NCBI GenBank assembly: GCA_013214065.1
Contig: JABSPK010000002.1
Location: forward strand, 124,001-188,000
Origin: Flavobacteriaceae bacterium
GTDB lineage: Bacteria; Bacteroidota; Bacteroidia; Flavobacteriales; Flavobacteriaceae
DNA: 64,000 nt
Direction of reading: 5' to 3'
In this document: one piece after another, positions 60,401 through 64,000 of the stretch
How the letters are laid out: each line of letters opens with the position of its first letter
How positions within the stretch are numbered: position 1 is the stretch's first letter
Program-made: the position numbers and the translations under genes
Notes under the pieces: model-generated
Told to the model about the DNA's origin: nothing
The model's database searches: none
Seen by the model: the letters and a program-made list of their open reading frames with translations, nothing else

Positions 60401-60840
60401 TTGATGTCAACGAAGGTTACCCCATTTGACCATACTTTACCTGCATTGATGTCCGCTGCCGGAGAAATGTCACTGAAGGTTAGGTTGCCCTGGTTGATGT
60501 AAAGCTTGTTATCGACTTGGTTGCCACAAAAAAAGATATCGGGCAAACCGTCGTTGTTCAAGTCGGCAATTCCAACGCCGGCCCCATTGTAGAAGTAATC
60601 GTAGTTGAATAGATTGGCCAGGGAATTTACGTCTTCTTGAATCTGGTTTTTAAAGTCGATTCCGCTGTCTTCGGATGAAACCGATTGGAAGACCGGTGAA
60701 GGTTTTTCGGTCTCGTCTTGTTGTTTCTGTTCAACAGTTTTTTTGCATCCGAAAAACAATACACCAACAAGAAGGACTAAGGGAAGAAGAAAACGGACAA
60801 AACCAAGTTGCCTGCTATGACTACTTTTCAACGGACTCAT
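57466..60840 (-). CDS. FG-GAP/VCBS repeat and ASPIC/UnbV domain lipoprotein
   Basis: 1124 residues from ATG 60840 (a TTG at 60849 is less likely). Lipobox LFFGC (Cys32) after a long signal. Many FG-GAP/VCBS repeats with the calcium-binding core DxNxDGxxD are spread over two propeller-like blocks: GVGIADLNNDGLPDIFF, DINADGWLDIYV, DYDRDGDLDCLV, DLNNDGWLDFYI, DINNDGQQDIFV, then later DVNGDQLEDLYI and DFNRDGQPDLLV. An ASPIC/UnbV domain sits between them (YKGETQLVESRRVRGYRSAHEDISHFGLGAHDKVDSVIVKWPNGAIQRF, about 570-620). Probably a large surface glycan- or protein-binding protein. It is followed by the ASST-like gene on the same strand. Confidence 0.9.
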   Translation of the reverse strand: MSPLKSSHSRQLGFVRFLLPLVLLVGVLFFGCKKTVEQKQQDETEKPSPVFQSVSSEDSGIDFKNQIQEDVNSLANLFNYDYFYNGAGVGIADLNNDGLPDIFFCGNQVDNKLYINQGNLTFSDISPAADINAGKVWSNGVTFVDINADGWLDIYVSQGGPNPRLQRKNLLFINQQDDTFIESAADYGLADMGISTQSVFFDYDRDGDLDCLVMNENELYGVDPINLYRLVAENEESTYFNSSHLYRNDNGRFVDVTKEAGIERPIFGLGLSVADLNNDGWLDFYIASDYYIPDALFINNHDGTFSDEIKTYTKQISFYGMGMDVADINNDGQQDIFVLDMAANDHVRSKTLMASMNTDRFDYLINDAGFHHQYMYNSLQLRTSDTKFSNISQATTMANTDWSWSVLMSDFDNDTDKDIYITNGYRRYALDNDLQRSVFEAKRKYKGQVPLAVKKQLYESMPSEKLPNILYENGGKLDFSEKAKSWGLADFSFSNGAAQGDLDNDGDLDLVVNNIDDVGFLYRNMTMENGGGNYLKIKAQGKLSEAFPQIAISYKGETQLVESRRVRGYRSAHEDISHFGLGAHDKVDSVIVKWPNGAIQRFYEIEANTLLEVNEKDGDLAQNVETSPNPTYFNQIDVMKSGLDFVHKENTYDDFATEVLLPYKQSTLGPFVTKGDVNGDQLEDLYIGGASGQYGMLYLQRPNGEFTAKSTKAFENDRSYEDMQGLFFDFDGDGDLDLFVVSGGNEFANYSSLYADRLYLNDGIGNFSKAEIDALQRNPKSGRSVDVIDFNRDGQPDLLVGNRIVAQNYPNPSSSTLWKNENGTLIDVTAEVAHDLERFGIINDILVTDYNRDGWADFIAVGEWTGIGFFTNSEGRFTRDNDLVNSEENQGWWFGITETDVNNDGLPDYVLGNAGLNIKFKASQKKPFKVFSNDFDGNGTNDIVLSKQYNGEYVPVRGRECSSQQMPFIQQKFETYSEFANAKLVDIYGEKLNSGFEGEVTEFRSSLLLNNGDGTFSKHYLPFEAQLFPILDLISLDIDKDGFEDLIVGGNIYETEVETPRLDAFSGLVLLSNRKDGYTPLPWVESGLLLEGNIKDLDLITGTDDLYLIATQNDGPVQLHSLIK

Positions 60841-60968
60841 GTATATCAAATACTGTAAATGCGGTTAAATGTACTAATTTGGAAAGATACCGATTGCCGA
60901 AGCAATGTTAAATCCCTTTTTAGGAATAGTCTTTAAAATAATAATGGCCTTACGTTTAAATAAAGCGC

Positions 60969-60999
60969 AAAAAAAAAGCCACCCAGCTGGGTGGCTTTT
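60969..60999 (-). terminator. Rho-independent terminator of the SusD-lipoprotein operon
   Basis: Perfect 11-bp stem AAAAGCCACCC / GGGTGGCTTTT with loop AGCT and a run of nine Ts on the minus strand, 19 nt after the stop at 61018. It could also stop plus-strand transcripts weakly. Confidence 0.88.
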
Positions 61000-61017
61000 C
61001 TATATTGAAAAATTCGA

Positions 61018-61950
61018 TTAGTCTTTGCAGAAATCGATAGCTATGCTTCCTGCCGGTGTACTGGCCGGAATATCCGCTACTGTATTACCATTTGGTGTAA
61101 TCAATTGGAACGACATTTCGCCCCAGAAATCACCCCTGAAGTTGAAATCTGCAGCTTCGGTCAAACCGGCCGGAACGGTAAATGTTGCCGTACCTGCACT
61201 GGCACCATCGGTACAATCGTACCCTGGATCTTCGTACGGAGTACAAAGTCCGATTTCGAAGACAGTGCCGTCACTTAAGGTAATAACCAGACCAGGACCG
61301 CCACCACCACTGGTAGTAGGTTGCCATCCATCTCCGTATGAATCCTGCATGTTCACGGTCCAAACCCCAGGGGTCGGTGCTTTCGGTGGGCAAACCACCG
61401 TAGCGGTGTACAAGAAGGGTGAGCTGAAGAACGAACCGGTCAAGGTACCTGAGTTGTCAGCGAACGAATAGCGGCTGCCATCGCTCAATACCAACTCGAA
61501 ACGGATCGTGAACTGGTCGGAACCGTCAACGGTCGAATCTGAAATCGGAAGTGCCGCAACCAATTGCGGTAGCGTGATCATGTACATGAACCTCGGCAAT
61601 CCGAACTCACCGGTGGTGAAGGTCGAAGCGTCCAAGGTCTCTGCCAATACTTCATCCGCACTGAAATCAGTGCCTCCATCGGCGACTGAATTATCACGGA
61701 ACCCTACCCAGACCTCTACGGACTGTACCAAGGTACCTTCCTCTTGATCTTGGACCTCGAGTTCAACGGCGAAATTGGAATCTGCACTACCGATCGGAAT
61801 TTCATTGGATATCACACTAACGGTTCTAAGAATGGCCCCTCGGGTCTCGGCATCAACAATACTGTCGAAAACGGTGTCACCGTCTTCACAGCCGACGAAG
61901 AGCATGGCTAAACCTAATAGCGTGTAAAGAGTAATTTTTATTTTTTTCAT
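61018..61950 (-). CDS. Modular lipoprotein paralogue (C-terminal variant 1)
   Basis: 310 residues. Lipobox LFVGC (Cys21) then EDGDTVFDSIVDAETRGAILRTVSVISNEIPIGSADSNFAVELEVQDQEEG, matching the neighbour at 62050-63018 nearly residue for residue through GSFFSSPFLYTATVVCP at about residue 190. The C-terminal third is different: a Gly-rich segment WTVNMQDSYGDGWQPTTSGGGGPGLVITLSDGTVF, close to calcium/metal-dependent 'DSYGDGW' modules in other secreted proteins. It is third in the SusD-led operon. Function unknown; the shared part probably binds or presents the substrate handled by the SusD complex. Confidence 0.83.
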   Translation of the reverse strand: MKKIKITLYTLLGLAMLFVGCEDGDTVFDSIVDAETRGAILRTVSVISNEIPIGSADSNFAVELEVQDQEEGTLVQSVEVWVGFRDNSVADGGTDFSADEVLAETLDASTFTTGEFGLPRFMYMITLPQLVAALPISDSTVDGSDQFTIRFELVLSDGSRYSFADNSGTLTGSFFSSPFLYTATVVCPPKAPTPGVWTVNMQDSYGDGWQPTTSGGGGPGLVITLSDGTVFEIGLCTPYEDPGYDCTDGASAGTATFTVPAGLTEAADFNFRGDFWGEMSFQLITPNGNTVADIPASTPAGSIAIDFCKD

Positions 61951-62006
61951 CAGTAGTTTATTAGTGATATTGTGGTAAACCGGCTTTAAATACCGGACTT
62001 TAAGAA

Positions 62007-62033
62007 GACAACCATCCGCGGGGGATGGTTGTC
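62007..62033 (-). terminator. Strong hairpin between the two lipoprotein genes
   Basis: Perfect 11-bp stem GACAACCATCC / GGATGGTTGTC with a 5-nt loop, 16 nt after the stop of the upstream lipoprotein. No T run follows, so it may be an attenuator or an mRNA-stabilising 3' hairpin rather than a full terminator. Confidence 0.6.
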
Positions 62034-62049
62034 CTTAATATAGCTATGA

Positions 62050-63018
62050 CTAGACTTTAGTCAGTGTTACCTCGGCATCTACGCCTCCACCACAATCGTC
62101 GCTCTCATCATCCCTAAGAACGATATTGAAAACGCTATCATCGAATGGATCGTAAGTTCCAGGGGCAGCATCAATCGGTGGGCCCAATGTGATGCCCGCA
62201 GAACATTGTAGACCTGAAGCTTGGGCTGCGATAGGATTAACCGACTCGCAAACCAAATCAAAAGCAAAAGCACGTGGTCCGTTACCGATTCCGAAATCTG
62301 GAAGGTAAACGGCTTCAAATACCCGTTGGGTCGAAGTTTCACCAATGGCCAATGTTACGGTAGTACCGGCACCCCAAGTGTTAGAGCTAAAGATACCTGG
62401 AACCACTTGGTTCACCACATAGTCTCCAATAAACTGCTCTGCACCTACCGGGCAAACCACGGTAGGGGTGTACAAGAATGGGGAGCTGAAGAACGAACCG
62501 GTCAATGTACCGGAGTTGTCGGCGAAAGAGAACCTGCGCCCATCATTCAACACCAATTCGAAACGTACAGTGAACTGATCACCTCCGAAAAGGTCATCTT
62601 CACTCACACCCGTAAAGGAAAGCATTTCAACAAGGGTTACCGCAAACGACGTTCTTGGCAGACCGAATTCACCGATAGTGAACTCGCTACTTGGAATGGT
62701 CGTGAACAAACTTTCAGCAACATCCAAATCGGTGCCACCTTCCGCAACGGTATTGTCTCTGTATCCAACGAAAACTTCAATGTTGTTTACGTTGGCTCCA
62801 TTTGCTTGATCTTGTACCTCTACTTCGACAGAGAAACCAGCATCGGCAACACCGATAGGCAATTCGTTCGAAATAAGGTTAACCGTTCTTAGGATCGCAC
62901 CTCGTTGCTCTGCATCGATGATGGTGTCGAAAACGGTATCACCGTCTTCACACGCCGTGAACATCAATACTGAAGCCAAGGAAGCGAAACCAAGAATATT
63001 CTTAATGATTCTTTTCAT
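62050..63018 (-). CDS. Modular lipoprotein paralogue (C-terminal variant 2)
   Basis: 322 residues. Lipobox MFTAC (Cys23), then EDGDTVFDTIIDAEQRGAILRTVNLISNELPIGVADAGFSVEVEVQDQANGANVNNIEVFVGYRDN, parallel to the downstream paralogue up to GSFFSSPFLYTPTVVCP. The C-terminus differs: EQFIGDYVVNQVVPGIFSSNTWGAGTTVTLAIGETSTQRVFEAVYLPDFGIGNGP, then VCESVNPIAAQASGLQCSAGITLGP and an Asp-rich FNIVLRDDESDDCGGGV. It starts 11 nt after the SusD stop, so it belongs to the same operon. Function unknown. Confidence 0.83.
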   Translation of the reverse strand: MKRIIKNILGFASLASVLMFTACEDGDTVFDTIIDAEQRGAILRTVNLISNELPIGVADAGFSVEVEVQDQANGANVNNIEVFVGYRDNTVAEGGTDLDVAESLFTTIPSSEFTIGEFGLPRTSFAVTLVEMLSFTGVSEDDLFGGDQFTVRFELVLNDGRRFSFADNSGTLTGSFFSSPFLYTPTVVCPVGAEQFIGDYVVNQVVPGIFSSNTWGAGTTVTLAIGETSTQRVFEAVYLPDFGIGNGPRAFAFDLVCESVNPIAAQASGLQCSAGITLGPPIDAAPGTYDPFDDSVFNIVLRDDESDDCGGGVDAEVTLTKV

Positions 63019-63029
63019 ATCGCAATTAT

Positions 63030-64000
63030 TTAGTTAGCAGGTGGGAAGGTCGGGCTAGCCGGATTGTTATCCCAGAATACCTGCGTGGTCAAATCTGTTC
63101 TTTGATCCAAGTTCGGGTTGTTGATCACCTCGTTCTGTGGCAATAGGAACGTTCTTGGGAACGGACCAGGGTTCAATTCCCAGTTCGGTAATACCGTAGT
63201 TGGGAAACCAGTTTGACGGTAGTAGTTGAATGCATCGGTTCCTCCACCGAACAAAGTGGTGAAGTACTGCTCCGCATAGATGTTCTCCTTGTCATCACCG
63301 GTAGCGGCATCGAAAGCAGCTACGATTCCATCAACATAGGCAGTTACAGCCGCAGCATCAGGGGCGAAAGAAGTGTCAGCGCCTCCATCAAGTGCGCCGA
63401 AAGTTTGAACTTTAGCGATAGACTTTGTAAGACCATCACGTAGGAAACCTGAACGGGCAGCATCACTTGCAGCCATCTGACCTCTCCAGAAGTCGATGTA
63501 AGAGGCAAGGATGATCGGCTCGATACCGGCTCCACCGCCACCAAGTCCAAGACCGACATTTCCAAAGCTGTTATCGTCAAAGCGACCACCTGCAGGGTAT
63601 ACCCCAACAGCAGCTCTCAAGAAGTTGTCAGGAGGCGTACCTTCATCGTTACCGTGAGATCTACCCCAGTACCCGTTAGGGACACTGCAGTAAGTAAATC
63701 CACCATCTTGGTAGTGCTGTGGTGGCACGACCAATGAACAGGCCAAAGTCTCTTCGTTTGGTGGTTCATCAGCACCAGGCGTAGTGCTACGCTGGCGGTA
63801 GAAGTAGTAACGGATACGTGGATCGTTGTTGTCCAACATCAATTCCATCAACCAGTTAGACTGATAAATGTTGGCACCTGAAGGGGTGTAATCAGCAGCG
63901 AAATCCGGATGTCTGTCATCAGGCTGCAACTCACTCGTTCCATAAGTCAATTGGAAATCATCAGCAGAATCAGCGATGAAATTCCCAGCTGAAATAACCC
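63030..64000 (-). CDS. SusD/RagB-like outer-membrane lipoprotein (5' end beyond the window)
   Basis: The frame is open to base 64000, so only the C-terminal ~323 residues are visible and the start is to the right. SusD-like features: NFIADSADDFQLTYGTSELQPDDRHPDFAADYTPSGANIYQSNWLMELMLDNNDPRIRYYFYRQ, later PIILASYIDFWRGQMAASDAARSGFLRDGLTKSIAK, FGGGTDAFNYYRQTGFPTTVLPNWELNPGPFPRTFLLPQNEVINNPN. This is the ending typical of the SusD-like_2 group. SusD proteins cap a SusC TonB-dependent porin; that gene should lie beyond the right edge. Followed by two lipoproteins 11 nt downstream. Confidence 0.9.
   Translation of the reverse strand, partial: VISAGNFIADSADDFQLTYGTSELQPDDRHPDFAADYTPSGANIYQSNWLMELMLDNNDPRIRYYFYRQRSTTPGADEPPNEETLACSLVVPPQHYQDGGFTYCSVPNGYWGRSHGNDEGTPPDNFLRAAVGVYPAGGRFDDNSFGNVGLGLGGGGAGIEPIILASYIDFWRGQMAASDAARSGFLRDGLTKSIAKVQTFGALDGGADTSFAPDAAAVTAYVDGIVAAFDAATGDDKENIYAEQYFTTLFGGGTDAFNYYRQTGFPTTVLPNWELNPGPFPRTFLLPQNEVINNPNLDQRTDLTTQVFWDNNPASPTFPPAN

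Noticed and set aside
62221-62892. 223-codon plus-strand frame opposite the lipoprotein gene
   Set aside because: Antisense shadow of a well-supported lipoprotein gene; composition and motifs are not protein-like.
1-64000. CRISPR arrays, insertion sequences, rRNA genes, prophage
   Set aside because: No regularly spaced repeats, transposase or integrase frames, rRNA sequence or phage genes were seen.

Overview
The window reads as the chromosome of a marine-type Flavobacteriaceae bacterium (Bacteroidota). Evidence: GldJ (gliding) and PorV (type IX secretion); many lipoproteins with the relaxed Bacteroidota lipobox; SusD-like, FG-GAP/ASPIC and DUF5723 proteins; the meso-diaminopimelate ligase-like Mur protein; and the Bacteroidota promoter -7 element TAnnTTTG, found 15 times just upstream of start codons. 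Most of the window is housekeeping DNA, tightly packed on both strands.

Layout. 1-1800: tail of a gluconate-2-dehydrogenase subunit 3-like gene, a sugar isomerase/epimerase and QueD. 1813-4288: tRNA-Val(GAC), then a HipBA toxin-antitoxin module whose control region carries four phased copies of one palindromic operator, then a DCC thiol-disulfide protein. 4381-13975: murF, gldJ, porV (without porU between them), cdd, pyruvate dehydrogenase E1-alpha and a two-lipoyl-domain E2, an M28 peptidase and an SDR. 13964-20230: cyclophilin, glycoside-hydrolase-like lipoprotein, SprT-like protease, mannose-1-phosphate guanylyltransferase, DUF389 protein. 20231-26038: MlaF/MlaE lipid ABC pair, PafA-type phosphatase, glycosyltransferase plus methyltransferase, KAS III-like enzyme. 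26195-36889: gcvP, UbiA-like membrane protein, ECF sigma factor with a tiny ZAS-type anti-sigma protein, M3 oligopeptidase, purKE, a fused hypoxanthine phosphoribosyltransferase-adenylate kinase, and obgE.

36949-40242: a DUF4136 lipoprotein gene broken by an in-frame TAG, then very small membrane proteins followed by a LytS/LytTR two-component pair. Two direct ACCGTTCG repeats 21 bp apart lie just upstream of the promoter of this cluster and look like the binding site of the LytTR regulator encoded at its end, so a self-contained envelope-sensing circuit is likely. 40270-48556: transglutaminase-like and carboxypeptidase-regulatory-domain proteins, DoxX, SDR plus cupin, Mpl-like ligase, DUF1569, RadC, a polysaccharide-deacetylase homologue that appears to have lost its catalytic residues, and a YjjG-type nucleotidase. 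48611-54267: lipoprotein/DUF5723/hypothetical trio, RarA, rhomboid protease, RlmB. 54391-64000: tandem paralogous secreted proteins, an arylsulfotransferase-like lipoprotein, a 1124-residue FG-GAP/ASPIC lipoprotein, and a SusD-like gene (running off the right edge) followed by two paralogous lipoproteins that share their N-terminal two thirds and differ at the C-terminus.

No CRISPR array, insertion sequence, rRNA operon or phage block was seen. The strongest candidates for new biology are the phased HipB operator array, the small-membrane-protein/LytTR circuit with its predicted binding site, the Hpt-Adk fusion, the deacetylase pseudoenzyme and the modular lipoprotein pair.
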